From Plantactinospora endophytica (GTDB lineage Bacteria > Actinomycetota > Actinomycetes > Mycobacteriales > Micromonosporaceae): a stretch of DNA of 64,000 nt. The position numbers were made by a program, and so were the translations under genes. Of the stretch, positions 23,914 to 32,464 are shown in pieces. Under the pieces are notes generated by a model. That model was not told the DNA's origin. It saw only the letters and a list, made by a program, of their open reading frames with translations, and searched no databases. Each line of letters begins with the position of its first letter. Position 1 is the first letter of the stretch. Location: the NCBI RefSeq assembly GCF_016862915.1, contig NZ_BONW01000002.1:372001-436000 (forward strand), in the 5' to 3' direction.

Positions 23914-24576
23914 TCAGCGCGTGCTGGCGGCCCGGCGCCGGCCCGACCGCCGCCGCAGCTTCTTCACCACCCAGAGTCCGATCATCGCAACGAAGACCGC
24001 CAGCAGCCCGTAGTCGAAGTAGCCGGCGTACCTGTCGATCTGCTGCCACCGCGACCCGAGCCCGTAGCCGAGACCGACGAAGATCGCGTTCCAGACGCCG
24101 CTGCCCAGCGTGGTCAGGGCCAGGAACCTGCCCACCGGCATCCGGTCGGCACCGGCCGGAACGGAGACCAGGCTGCGGACCACCGGAATCATCCGGCCGA
24201 AGAGCACCGCCCAGGAGCCGTACCGCTCGAACCAGCGGTCGGCCCGATCCAGGTCTTGGGTGTCCACCAGTGGAATCCGGTCCAGCCAGCGCTTCAACCG
24301 GTCCTCGCCGAGCGCGGCGCCGAGCCAGTAAAGCAGTACCGCGCCGAGCACCGAGCCGGCGGTGGCGGAGACCGTCACCAGTACCACGTTCATCCGGCCC
24401 TCGCCGGCCAGGTAGCCGGCCATCGCCAGTACCAGTTCGCTCGGCACCGGCGGGATGATGTTCTCCAGGGCGACGAGCAACCCCACTCCGGGTACGCCCA
24501 TCGCGTCGATGACGCCCGCTATCCAGCCGGTCAGCCCGCCGAGTTGCGTCGGGTCCACGTCCTGGGCGAGGGCCAC
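23914..24576 (-). CDS. DedA-family membrane protein
   Basis: 220 residues with four to five hydrophobic segments. The DedA/SNARE-associated motifs include ENIIPPVPSELVLAMAGYLA, FGRMIPVVRSLVSVPAGADRMPVGRF and a C-terminal basic tail (KKLRRRSGRRR). DedA proteins are known to flip undecaprenyl phosphate or phospholipids and to support proton-motive force and envelope homeostasis. GTG 24576 has GGAGTG about 12 bases upstream. It is convergent with the chitinase and monocistronic. Confidence 0.92.
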   Translation of the reverse strand: MALAQDVDPTQLGGLTGWIAGVIDAMGVPGVGLLVALENIIPPVPSELVLAMAGYLAGEGRMNVVLVTVSATAGSVLGAVLLYWLGAALGEDRLKRWLDRIPLVDTQDLDRADRWFERYGSWAVLFGRMIPVVRSLVSVPAGADRMPVGRFLALTTLGSGVWNAIFVGLGYGLGSRWQQIDRYAGYFDYGLLAVFVAMIGLWVVKKLRRRSGRRRAASTR

Positions 24577-24775
24577 GGCGCACCCACTCCTTCGTCGGCT
24601 CGTTCGTCGGCTCAGGGAAAGCCCGGGTGAAGAGGTCTCCGTACCCCGTGATCAGCCCGGTTACACCCGGCCGTGCCGGTGGCCCGGCACTTGGCACGTC
24701 GCCCCGGTCTGCCGTGCCGGCCGATCTGAGCCGCCCCGGTTTGCCATGGCGGCCGATCGGAAAAGAGCTTCGGGC

Positions 24776-26431
24776 ATGACGGACCGGTGGTACGCGGAGG
24801 CGGTCGTCTACTGCCTCGACATCGACACGTACGCCGACTCGGACGGTGACGGGGTCGGCGACATCAAGGGACTGATCGGCCGCCTCGACTACCTGGCCCG
24901 GCTCGGCGTGACCTGCCTCTGGCTGCACCCGATCCATCCGTCGCCGAACCGCGACGACGGCTACGACGCCACCGACTTCTACGGCATCGACCCGAGGTTC
25001 GGCACCCTCGGCGACTTCGCCGAGCTGCTGCACCAGGCCGCCAACCGGGGAATCCGGGTGATCATCGATTTGGTGGTGAACCACACCTCGGACCAGCACC
25101 CGTGGTTCCAGTCCGCCCGGTCGTCGCCGGACTCGCCGTACCGCGACTGGTACGTCTGGGCCGACGAGGCGCCGCCGGACCGGCGCCAGGGCATGGTCTT
25201 CCCGGGCGAGCAGGACGAGACCTGGAGCTACGACCGGACCGCCAAGGCGTGGTTCTACCACCGGTTCTACCGGTTCCAGCCGGACCTCAACTTCGGCAAC
25301 CCGGCGGTACGCGCCGAGATCAAGAAGATCATGTCGTTCTGGCTCCAGCTCGGGGTGGCCGGGTTCCGGATCGACGCCGCGCCGTTCATCATCGAGCTGA
25401 CCGAGCCCGGCAACCCGGACTCGCCCAAGGACTTCGAGTTCCTCACCGAGCTGCGCCAGCACGTCCAGTGGCGGCGGGCCGACGCGCTGCTGCTGGCCGA
25501 GGCGAACGTGCAGCCGGCCCAGCTCGTCGACTACTTCGGCGACAGCGGCGGCTCCGCCAACCGGCTGCACATGCTCTTCGACTTCATGCTGAACGGCCGG
25601 CTGATGCTGGCACTGGCCCGGCAGGACCCGGAACCGATCATCGACGCGCTCCGGGACACCCCGGCACTGCCGGCCGGCGCCCAGTGGGCCACCTTCCTGC
25701 GGAACCACGACGAGATCGACCTGTCCCGGCTCACCGCCGAGCAGCGTGCCCAGGTGTACGCGCAGTTCGGCCCGGACGAGAACATGCGGATCTACGATCG
25801 GGGCATCCGGCGCCGACTCGCCCCGATGCTCGGCAACGACCGGCGCCGGATCGAGCTGGCGTACGCGCTCCAGTTCTCGTTGCGCGGCACGCCGGTGCTC
25901 CGCTACGGCGAGGAGATCGGGATGGGCGAGGACCTGTCGCTGCCGGGGCGGGAGTCGATCCGTACCCCGATGCAGTGGTCCGGGAAGCCGAATGCCGGCT
26001 TCTCCACCGCGCCGGCCGACAAGCTGATCCGGCCGGTGATCGACGGTGGCGAGCACGGCTACGAGCAGGTCAACGTGACGGCGCAACGGCACGACTCGAA
26101 GTCGCTGCTGGCCTGGTTCGAGCGGATGATCCGTACCCTGCGGGAGGCGCCCGAGGTCGGCTCCGGCTCGTGCACGCACGTCGACCAGGAGATGCCGCCG
26201 GGAGTGCTGGCGCACCGCGCCGACGGCCCGACCGGCTGCATGGTCTTCCTGCACAACCTCGGTACCCGGCCGGCCAAGGTCAACCTCGGCGCGCTCTTCC
26301 CGGAGGCGGACATGCCGAACGACGCACTCGCCGACCGCGAGTATCCGCCGGTCGGCAAGCTCGACGCGCTCGACATCGCCGGGTACGGCTACCGCTGGAT
26401 CCGGCTGCACCGCTCCGACGCGGTCGAGTGA
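24776..26431 (+). CDS. GH13 alpha-glucosidase-family enzyme, trehalose-synthase-like
   Basis: 551 residues, cytoplasmic. WYAEAVVYCLDIDTYADSDGDG and SPNRDDGYD match the N-terminus of maltose alpha-glucosyltransferase (trehalose synthase, GH13_16) and related enzymes. DLVVNHTSDQHPWF is conserved region I. GFRIDAAP gives the nucleophile Asp200, LLAEANV gives acid/base Glu242, and LRNHDE gives Asp312. The C-terminus is a beta domain. Unlike typical trehalose synthases the N-terminus reads CLDIDTYAD, so substrate specificity may differ. ATG 24776 is chosen; ATG 24746 would add ten residues. No maltokinase or glgE lies beside it. Confidence 0.88.
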   Translation: MTDRWYAEAVVYCLDIDTYADSDGDGVGDIKGLIGRLDYLARLGVTCLWLHPIHPSPNRDDGYDATDFYGIDPRFGTLGDFAELLHQAANRGIRVIIDLVVNHTSDQHPWFQSARSSPDSPYRDWYVWADEAPPDRRQGMVFPGEQDETWSYDRTAKAWFYHRFYRFQPDLNFGNPAVRAEIKKIMSFWLQLGVAGFRIDAAPFIIELTEPGNPDSPKDFEFLTELRQHVQWRRADALLLAEANVQPAQLVDYFGDSGGSANRLHMLFDFMLNGRLMLALARQDPEPIIDALRDTPALPAGAQWATFLRNHDEIDLSRLTAEQRAQVYAQFGPDENMRIYDRGIRRRLAPMLGNDRRRIELAYALQFSLRGTPVLRYGEEIGMGEDLSLPGRESIRTPMQWSGKPNAGFSTAPADKLIRPVIDGGEHGYEQVNVTAQRHDSKSLLAWFERMIRTLREAPEVGSGSCTHVDQEMPPGVLAHRADGPTGCMVFLHNLGTRPAKVNLGALFPEADMPNDALADREYPPVGKLDALDIAGYGYRWIRLHRSDAVE

Positions 26432-26441
26432 GTTCCTGCCG

Positions 26442-26912
26442 TCAGGCGTCGGGGCGGGTGCGGCGCAGCCAGAGCAGGCCGAGCACCGGCAGTACCAGCG
26501 GGATGTAGCCGTAGCCGCCGCCGAAGTCCGACCAGACGGTGTCGTCGGGGAAGAGCGCCGGGTCGAGCAGGCTCAACGTCCCGACGCCGAGCACCCCGAC
26601 CAGTTCCACGGTGCAGCAGACCAGCGCCGTACGTCGTCCGGCCCGGTCGCCCCGGGCCAGCCCGACCGTCGCCACGATGTAGATCACGGCGGCGAGCGCG
26701 GAGAGCAGGTACGCCACCGGCGCCTCGTCGAACTTGGTGATGATCTGTACGCCGGCCCGGCAGGTCGCCGCAATGGCGAACAGGATGTAGACCGCCACGA
26801 GCGCCCGCCCCGGACCGCTGTTCACCCGTCGGGGCGCCGGCCCGGGACCTGTCGACCTCGCCGGGTCGGGGCCGGCCGGGGGCGCCGGGTCGGAGGTCGT
26901 CGGCTCAGCCAC
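26442..26912 (-). CDS. Four-span membrane protein of unknown function
   Basis: 156 residues. A Pro-rich N-terminal tail is followed by four hydrophobic segments (about residues 38-54, 66-86, 97-115 and 131-148). No catalytic motif is seen. GTG 26912 overlaps the end of the upstream small membrane gene by eight bases, so the two are co-translated. Homologous pairs of this size are often annotated only as integral membrane proteins, and I cannot assign a function. Confidence 0.75.
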   Translation of the reverse strand: MAEPTTSDPAPPAGPDPARSTGPGPAPRRVNSGPGRALVAVYILFAIAATCRAGVQIITKFDEAPVAYLLSALAAVIYIVATVGLARGDRAGRRTALVCCTVELVGVLGVGTLSLLDPALFPDDTVWSDFGGGYGYIPLVLPVLGLLWLRRTRPDA

Positions 26913-27270
26913 CGGGAAGCTGCCAGGTCTGTTGCAGGCGTAGCACGACCACCGGGATCACCAGGCAGACGACGGTGACGATCACCGAGCCCCAGCGGGT
27001 CGGCTCCATCCGGGCCAGCACGCCGGCCAGCGGCGGCAGGCAGACCAGGGTGACCAGGTAACCGGCGAAGGTGCCGACCTCGGCCGGCTGCTCGCCGCCG
27101 ATCCACGCGGCGACGGCCGTGGCGGCGAGCGCGAGCAGGACCAGATCCAACACGGCCAGGCCGGCGAGGTGGGAGACGTCCGGCGGCCGGTTCCGCATCG
27201 TCGTCACCAGGCTCCAGACGGCGAGTACGAGCGACAGCACGATCGAGGACGCGACCAGGAAGTCGTTCAT
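26905..27270 (-). CDS. Small integral membrane protein of unknown function
   Basis: 121 residues with four hydrophobic segments (SIVLSLVLAVWSL, LAVLDLVLLALAATAVAAW, FAGYLVTLVCLPPLAGVLA, VIVTVVCLVIPVVVL). It starts ATG 27270 and overlaps the next gene by eight bases. No recognised family. It is probably a subunit or partner of the following membrane protein. Confidence 0.75.
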   Translation of the reverse strand: MNDFLVASSIVLSLVLAVWSLVTTMRNRPPDVSHLAGLAVLDLVLLALAATAVAAWIGGEQPAEVGTFAGYLVTLVCLPPLAGVLARMEPTRWGSVIVTVVCLVIPVVVLRLQQTWQLPGG

Positions 27271-27347
27271 CGGCCGGCCCCGGGGCGGATGCCGGCGCAG
27301 CGTGGCAGCACGGCGGCGCGGAACCGGTCTCGACTCACCGCCGCAGT

Positions 27348-27366
27348 CTACTAACCGCCGTAGTAG
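27348..27366. promoter_or_regulatory. CTACTA/TAGTAG dyad upstream of the small membrane gene pair
   Basis: CTACTA (27348-27353) and TAGTAG (27361-27366) flank a seven-base spacer. It lies 77 bp upstream of the membrane gene at 27270 and just past the end of the GntR gene, and is a possible operator. Confidence 0.45.
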
Positions 27367-27396
27367 CGCGACGTGGAGGGTTCCCCAGTGGCGGCC

Positions 27397-27645
27397 CTAC
27401 GTCTCGCTGGTGGCTTCTCGTCGGCGGACGTATGTGCCCTTGCCGGTGACCGTGTAGGCCAGTCCGTCACGGACCAGCACCTGCACTGCCTTCACCGCCG
27501 TTCCGCGAGCGATGCCGTAAGTCCCGACGAGTTGAGCCACCGACGGAATCGGCCGGTCCGGCGCCAACTCGCCGCGCTCGATCTGGCCGCGCAGGATGTC
27601 GACCAGTTGCCGGTAGACCGGCACGGGGCTGTCATGGTCGATCAT
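27397..27645 (-). CDS. Short GntR-family regulator (DNA-binding domain only)
   Basis: 82 residues, almost only a GntR winged helix: VPVYRQLVDILRGQIERGEL, PSVAQLVGTYGIARGTAVKAVQVLVRDGL and the wing TGKGTYV. It lacks any ligand domain. Such mini-GntR proteins occur in actinobacteria, often beside small genes of unknown function. ATG 27645 is preferred; it has no Shine-Dalgarno, but TACGGT lies six bases before it, which could be the -10 of a leaderless transcript. It is divergent from the small cysteine-containing gene at 27864. Confidence 0.85.
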   Translation of the reverse strand: MIDHDSPVPVYRQLVDILRGQIERGELAPDRPIPSVAQLVGTYGIARGTAVKAVQVLVRDGLAYTVTGKGTYVRRREATSET

Positions 27646-27651
27646 GGGCAG

Positions 27652-27724
27652 ACCGTAGAAGACGTTGAAACACCGCGTGAGAGCAGGGCAGACCATGGAC
27701 TGCCATGGCACACCGTAGTACGGT
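27652..27724. promoter_or_regulatory. ACCGTA sites in the GntR control region
   Basis: The perfect palindrome ACCGTAGTACGGT is at 27712-27724. A second ACCGTA (27652-27657) precedes the GntR start, and both lie within CAGACCGTA contexts facing each other. Two CCATGG copies (about 27693 and 27703) lie between. Likely autoregulatory sites. Confidence 0.55.
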
Positions 27725-27863
27725 CTGACTTAGAGCCGTGTCGCTCGTGGCACTGGGTGCGGGGGTGGCACGTTGACCCCTGGCCTGCCCGTGCGGCCGG
27801 ATCGCCCGTCCTCCCTGGCGAGCGGTCGCCGGACAGGCCCGGACGCGACAGGTGTGGAGTGCG

Positions 27864-28091
27864 ATGTTGCACGACGGCGATCCGCCTCAGCCCGTACCGA
27901 AGAATCCTGGTCCGATTCCGATACCCGCCGACGTGGAGCGCGCCGAGATGCGGTCGGTGTTGCTGCGGCACGTTGTCAACGGCGGCAACTGCCGAGCATG
28001 CGGCCGGCCGCCGGACCACACCGGCTATTGCTGGGCGGCCAGGGTCGCCTACGAACGGCTGCGCAGCGATTGGCGGCGATCGGACCTGTGA
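27864..28091 (+). CDS. Small cysteine/histidine-containing protein
   Basis: 75 residues: a Pro-rich N-terminus (PPQPVPKNPGPIPIP), then a helix (RAEMRSVLLRHVV) and CRACGRPPDHTGYCWAA, three Cys and one His that could bind zinc. No family name is known to me. ATG 27864 is preceded by TGGAG. It is divergent from the mini-GntR gene, so it may be that regulator's target, and it is convergent with vapC. Confidence 0.6.
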   Translation: MLHDGDPPQPVPKNPGPIPIPADVERAEMRSVLLRHVVNGGNCRACGRPPDHTGYCWAARVAYERLRSDWRRSDL

Positions 28092-28112
28092 CCAGGCGTC
28101 AGAGCGGGCCGG

Positions 28113-28487
28113 TCACAACTTGAGGAGGTCCACGTCGTACAGCGCGATCGACGCGTCCCGGGAGGCTAGCGTCAGACCTTCGACGCTTGCTTGTGCCACA
28201 AGCATCCGGTCGAACGGGTCGCGGTGATGTGATGGCAGACGACCGGCGGCGATTGCATGGGTGTGCGTGACAGCCAGTTCACGGAATCCCATGTCCCGTA
28301 CTCGTTCGGCAAGATCGGCTGGTCCGGCGAGCTTGCCGGCGGCCTGTTTGATGGTGATCTCCCACAGGCTGACCGGGGACAGGAAGATGTCCGGGTCGTG
28401 GCGCAGCCGGTCGAGGAACTCCTCGCCGAGGGTCGTGTCGCCGGTGATGGCCCAGAGTGCGACATGGGTGTCCAGCAGCAGGGTCAT
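28113..28487 (-). CDS. vapC: VapC toxin, PIN-domain ribonuclease
   Basis: 124 residues. MTLLLDTHVALW gives the first acidic residue (Asp6), LWEITIKQAAGKL the Glu, HHRDPFDRMLVAQA the third acidic site and LASRDASI the fourth: the complete Mg2+-binding PIN active site. VapC toxins cleave specific tRNA or rRNA and stop translation. ATG overlaps the stop of the antitoxin gene (28484-28487, ATGA), the standard antitoxin-first order. Confidence 0.94.
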   Translation of the reverse strand: MTLLLDTHVALWAITGDTTLGEEFLDRLRHDPDIFLSPVSLWEITIKQAAGKLAGPADLAERVRDMGFRELAVTHTHAIAAGRLPSHHRDPFDRMLVAQASVEGLTLASRDASIALYDVDLLKL

Positions 28488-28738
28488 TCGCCCAGACCGA
28501 AATCAGCCGCGATCTGGGCGTTGGTCTGGGGCGAGTCCCAGTCACCCGACAGGTCCACCTGCCCGGCGAGGGAGCCGATCGCGGTGCGGTTGGCTCGACG
28601 CACCAGCGGCACGACCTTGGCCACAGGCGTTCCGGCGCGGTCGATGATGATCTCTTCTCCGCGCTCCACCCGCTCGATGATGCGCGAGAGGTGGGTCTTG
28701 GCATCGTGCATGTTGTAGTGCGCGGCCTCTGCCGACAT
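28484..28738 (-). CDS. vapB: VapB-type antitoxin, Phd/YefM family
   Basis: 84 residues. MSAEAAHYNMHDAKTHLSRIIERVERGEEIIIDRAGTPVAKVVP is a standard Phd/YefM DNA-binding and dimerisation domain, here placed with a PIN toxin. The C-terminal tail (about residues 55-84, acidic) would wrap the toxin. ATG 28738 has GGGGAGGTGAA upstream. It probably represses its own operon by binding the palindrome at 28754-28763. Confidence 0.92.
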   Translation of the reverse strand: MSAEAAHYNMHDAKTHLSRIIERVERGEEIIIDRAGTPVAKVVPLVRRANRTAIGSLAGQVDLSGDWDSPQTNAQIAADFGLGE

Positions 28739-28753
28739 CGCTTCACCTCCCCG

Positions 28754-28763
28754 GTTAGCTAAC
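28754..28763. promoter_or_regulatory. Palindrome in the vapBC promoter
   Basis: The perfect 10-bp palindrome GTTAGCTAAC, 15 bp upstream of the vapB start. Phd-type antitoxins bind short palindromes at this place. Confidence 0.6.
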
Positions 28764-28838
28764 ACCCTAGTCCGACCGACCAGACCTTGCCACAGGTCCG
28801 CGACCATGCGCTGCCGCCACTCTGTACGGCGGCGGAGT

Positions 28839-28890
28839 CAGATCTTGACGACTTCTGGCGCCTACAACGACAAGAGGTCGTCAAGATCTG
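28839..28890. repeat. Perfect 14-bp inverted repeat with 24-base loop
   Basis: CAGATCTTGACGAC (28839-28852) and GTCGTCAAGATCTG (28877-28890) match perfectly. It lies between the vapBC promoter and the next gene. It is not followed by a T-tract, so it may be a dispersed palindromic element or an operator. Confidence 0.75.
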
Positions 28891-28987
28891 GATGTCGGCC
28901 GAGGGGTGGGCGATCATGGCGGGAATATCAGCACCTTCTATGATTGGCGGCACCCCCGACCGCCACCCTCACCGGGAGCCCCGCCGC

Positions 28988-29713
28988 GTGGACCTGTCCG
29001 GCATCGACGCGCTCTCCGCGCTGCTGATCGCCGGTGGGGTGGTGCTGTTCTCCCTCCTCGTACTCGCGGTGGTGGCGGACCGGCCGAGGACTCCACGCCC
29101 CAACCTGGAGCGGCTGCGCGCCGCCGCCGAGGAGCTTGAGGCGTACGCGGTGGCGACCCAGACCGACGCCGGTCGGGCCGCCGCGATCGCCGGTGCGGCC
29201 CGGGTGGCGGTGGCCGAGGCGGAGCGGCACCGGGACGAGGCGTGGGCGGACCAGGAGGCGGCCGAGCGGGAGTACGAGCGGGCCTGGCAGGTGGTGCTCG
29301 CCGGCCGGCAGGCGGCGGCCAGCACACCGGTACCCGAGCCCGACCCGGATCCGGAGCGGGAGCGGGCGGTGTCCCGGGCGGCGCTGGCGGCGTACCGGCG
29401 CGGAGATCTGTCGCTGCCGCAACTGCGTGAGGTGTTCCGGCGCGGCGGGGCCTGGGATCCGGCGCAGGAGCAGCGGGAGCAGGCGCTCGACCTCGCCCGG
29501 ATGTGCCTGGCGGAGGCGCGCCGGGCGTACGACCGGGCCGCCCTGCTGACCCGGCGTGCGGAGCAGGAGGCCCGGGCCGCCGAGGTCGCCGCCTGGGAAC
29601 TGCTCTCCGAGGCGAACCGGTCGGTGGCCGAGGCGCGGGAGGCGTACCACACGGTCCAGCGGTTCAGTCAGCGGCGCGGTCGTACCAGGCGACGCCGGAA
29701 GCGGGCCGGTTAG
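28988..29713 (+). CDS. Membrane-anchored coiled-coil protein
   Basis: 241 residues. One hydrophobic segment (ALSALLIAGGVVLFSLLVLAVV, about residues 7-28) is followed by a long Ala/Glu/Arg-rich helix with heptad-like pattern to about residue 100, a Pro/Asp linker (PVPEPDPDPE), a second helical region and a basic tail (RRGRTRRRRKR). No enzyme motif. GTG 28988 has GGGAG at 28974-28978. Function unknown; the design suggests an inner-membrane scaffold. Confidence 0.72.
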   Translation: MDLSGIDALSALLIAGGVVLFSLLVLAVVADRPRTPRPNLERLRAAAEELEAYAVATQTDAGRAAAIAGAARVAVAEAERHRDEAWADQEAAEREYERAWQVVLAGRQAAASTPVPEPDPDPERERAVSRAALAAYRRGDLSLPQLREVFRRGGAWDPAQEQREQALDLARMCLAEARRAYDRAALLTRRAEQEARAAEVAAWELLSEANRSVAEAREAYHTVQRFSQRRGRTRRRRKRAG

Positions 29714-29799
29714 GAGCGGGACGTCAGGTCGGCCGGGTTCGTCCGGGATGGATGTGTTAGGAAGAATTCCCTGCTCAAGCGGTACGAAGGGGGATTCGG

Positions 29800-30705
29800 G
29801 TGCTCACGTTCGGGCTGTTCGGCACCGGTGTATGGGCGGCGGAGGTGCACGCCGCCGCGCTCGCCGGGCATCCCCGGGCGCGGCTCGCCGGAGTCTGGGG
29901 CCGGGATCCAGCCAAGGCCGAGGCGCTGGCCGACCGGTACGGCGTGCCGGCCTACGCCGACGCCGACGCGCTGATCGAGGCCGTGGACACGGTCTCCGTG
30001 GCGCTGCCGCCGGACGTGCAGGCGGACCTGGCGGTACGGGCCGCCAACGCCGGTCGGCACCTGCTGCTGGACAAGCCGCTGGCGCTGAGCCTGCCGGACG
30101 CCGACCGGGTGGTGTCGGCCGCCGCACAGAGCGGGATCGCCTCCGTCGTCTTCTTCACCAACCGATTCGAGCCGACTGTCGCCACCTTCCTGGCCAGCAC
30201 GGCGGCCACCGGTGGCTGGCACGGCGCCCGGGGCGTCATGTACTCGTCGATCTTCCAACCCGGCAACCCGTACGGCGGATCGGCCTGGCGGCGCGAGCAC
30301 GGCGCGCTCTGGGACGTCGGCCCGCACGCGCTCTCGCTGCTCCTGCCGGTGCTCGGCCAGGTGACCCAGGTCGCCGCGATGGCCGGACCCCGGAACAGCG
30401 TGCACCTGACGCTGGCGCACGGCGACACCGCGACCAGCACCCTGTCGCTCGCCCTGGACGCCCCGCCGGCCTCGACCACCTTCGAGTTCGCCTTCCACGG
30501 CGAGGACGGCATCGCCGAGGTGCCGGCGCGGGACGGTACCCCGGTCGACGCGTTCCGGCTGGCCGTCGAGCAGCTCTGGACCGAGGTCGACAGCGGCACC
30601 CGCGACCAGCAGAGCGACGTGCGGTTCGGCCGGGACGTGGTGGCCGTGCTCGCCGCCGCACAGACCGCCCGCGAGCAGGGGCGCACTGTCAGTCTGCCGT
30701 CCTGA
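29800..30705 (+). CDS. Gfo/Idh/MocA-family oxidoreductase
   Basis: 301 residues. The N-terminal Rossmann fold is LTFGLFGTGVWAAEVHAAAL (GxGxxA-type). DKPLALSLPDA carries the family's EKP-like motif (here DKP, with the catalytic Lys). WRREHGALWDVGPHALSLL matches the GGG.xxD.G.H region. It oxidises or reduces a sugar or polyol with NAD(P); the substrate is unknown. GTG 29800 is preceded by a purine run (GAAGGGGG). No sugar transporter lies beside it. Confidence 0.9.
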   Translation: MLTFGLFGTGVWAAEVHAAALAGHPRARLAGVWGRDPAKAEALADRYGVPAYADADALIEAVDTVSVALPPDVQADLAVRAANAGRHLLLDKPLALSLPDADRVVSAAAQSGIASVVFFTNRFEPTVATFLASTAATGGWHGARGVMYSSIFQPGNPYGGSAWRREHGALWDVGPHALSLLLPVLGQVTQVAAMAGPRNSVHLTLAHGDTATSTLSLALDAPPASTTFEFAFHGEDGIAEVPARDGTPVDAFRLAVEQLWTEVDSGTRDQQSDVRFGRDVVAVLAAAQTAREQGRTVSLPS

Positions 30706-30777
30706 TCCACGGGAACCGGCCGCCGGGCACGGCTCGGCTACGACCCGGGCGGCTGCCGGTTGCCGGCGAGGCAAGAA

Positions 30778-30862
30778 ACTCAGAACGAGTGACGCAGACT
30801 CAGAACGGGTGGACGCCAGACTCAGGACGAGCAGACGCAGACTCAGAACGGGTGGACGCGCC
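30778..30862. repeat. Four short tandem repeats (about 21 bp)
   Basis: ACTCAG(A/G)ACG units start at 30778, 30798, 30820 and 30841, each continuing with a GTGGACGC-like part. They lie between two convergent genes. Possibly replication slippage or a recognition array. Confidence 0.65.
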
Positions 30863-30916
30863 GGGTCGGGCCGCCCCGTGACGGCCCGACCCGGCGGTCG
30901 GTCTGAGGGGAGAGGC

Positions 30917-32464
30917 TCAGGCCGTGCCGACCCGGGCCAGCAGTTCCGGGCCGCGTGCCGCCAGCCGGCGGTGGGCGAGCCAGCCCAACGCCCAGGCCAG
31001 CAGCAGGCCGCTGAGCACCCCGGCCGGGGTGGCGGACCAGAGCATCACCTCGTCGCCGGCCCGGGTGCCCTGGTAGAGCAGCCAGGCGGTCGGCGCGGCG
31101 ACCACCGCGAGCAGGCCGAGCATCAGCCAGACCAGTCCGCCGACCGGGCCGCCGTCCTCGCCCGGGTTGCCGCCCCGGCGGTGCGGGTCCGCCATCCGGA
31201 CCGGCACCAGCACCGAGACCAGGACCACCAGGCCGGAGCCGCCGCCGAGGACCACCGGCAGCAGTCCGGTCACCCACGGCAGGGTCCACCAGTGCACGGC
31301 GCCGACCAGGCCGGCGAGGGTGAGTACCAGCGCCAGCGGGGCGACGACGAGCAGCCAGGCGACCTGCCGGGCGCGTACGTCGGCGCGTTCCACCCCGGGC
31401 GTCATCAGCGTCATCCACAGCGCGGTCCCGTCCGAGCTGTAGAGATGTGCCGAGCAGGAGACCAGCATGATCGCCACCACCAGCCCGGCCAGCGGCAGCA
31501 GGTCGCTGATCCGGATCACCAGCGGCAGCAGCACGAAGACCAGCCCGTACACCACGGCGAAGCTGAGGTAGTGGATCCGGACCAGGTCCCGCGACCAGGT
31601 ACGCAGCTCCTTGCCGAGTACCGCCCCGAACGGCGTACGGGCCGGACGGCGGGACGCCGTGGTGCGGGCGACCCGGGAGACCGGGGCAGCGGAGGGACGG
31701 TCCAGCAGCCGGGCCCAGGCGAGCAGGGCCAGCGCGGTCAGCCCGGCGAGTCCCACCAGCGCGGCGGCGACCAGCGCCCAGTCGCCCCGGTGCGCCGACT
31801 CGACCACGACGACCGGCCAGCCGGACGGCAGGATCCGCAGCACCCGGGCGGCGACGGCCGGCAGCCCGTCGGCGAACGGCCGGGCGCTGCCGCCCAGCGC
31901 CACGAAGACCACCCAGCACTGCGCCATCCCGGCGGTGATCACCGCCCAGGGCAGCGCGCCCAGTGCGGCACTGATCCGGCTGCCGAGTACCGCGCCGAGG
32001 GTCGCCACCACCAGTCGGGCGAGCGCCACCAGCAGCAGTACCAGCAGGATCGCGGCCGGCACCCCGACCAGCGCGGACAGCACGCCGAGCCGGGCACCGT
32101 ACCCGACAAGAGCCGTTGTGGAGACCAGGGTGACCGCCGGGCCTACCCCGGTCAGCGCGGCGCCGTAGAGGCCGAGCACCAGGTCGCGGCGGCCTACCGG
32201 CAGCAGCGTCAGGTGGTCCCGGCGGATGCCCAGGTCTCCGCCGCCGCCGAGCGCCGGCCCGACCAGCCAGCCGACCAGCGTGCCGGCCAGGGCGAGGGCG
32301 AGCAGGTCCCCGGCCCGGGCCGGGGTTCCCCGAGTGGCGAGCCAGATCATGCCGACCGCGCCGGCCAGCCCGCAGAGCGCGCCGAACCCGACGTTGTAAC
32401 CCTGGGTTCCGGTGAACGAGCGGCGCAGCAGGGTGAGCCGCAGGTCGATCAGGACGCCAACCAC
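30917..32464 (-). CDS. ABC-2-type transporter permease
   Basis: 515 residues with about 12 hydrophobic segments in two halves separated by a hydrophilic loop (about residues 270-300). The N-terminus LIDLRLTLLRRSF resembles that of exporter permeases. GTG 32464 overlaps the ATPase gene by 16 bases. It works with the upstream ATPase as an exporter; the substrate (drug, lipid or peptide) cannot be read. The divergent two-component system suggests, but does not prove, a linked stress response. Confidence 0.88.
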   Translation of the reverse strand: MVGVLIDLRLTLLRRSFTGTQGYNVGFGALCGLAGAVGMIWLATRGTPARAGDLLALALAGTLVGWLVGPALGGGGDLGIRRDHLTLLPVGRRDLVLGLYGAALTGVGPAVTLVSTTALVGYGARLGVLSALVGVPAAILLVLLLVALARLVVATLGAVLGSRISAALGALPWAVITAGMAQCWVVFVALGGSARPFADGLPAVAARVLRILPSGWPVVVVESAHRGDWALVAAALVGLAGLTALALLAWARLLDRPSAAPVSRVARTTASRRPARTPFGAVLGKELRTWSRDLVRIHYLSFAVVYGLVFVLLPLVIRISDLLPLAGLVVAIMLVSCSAHLYSSDGTALWMTLMTPGVERADVRARQVAWLLVVAPLALVLTLAGLVGAVHWWTLPWVTGLLPVVLGGGSGLVVLVSVLVPVRMADPHRRGGNPGEDGGPVGGLVWLMLGLLAVVAAPTAWLLYQGTRAGDEVMLWSATPAGVLSGLLLAWALGWLAHRRLAARGPELLARVGTA

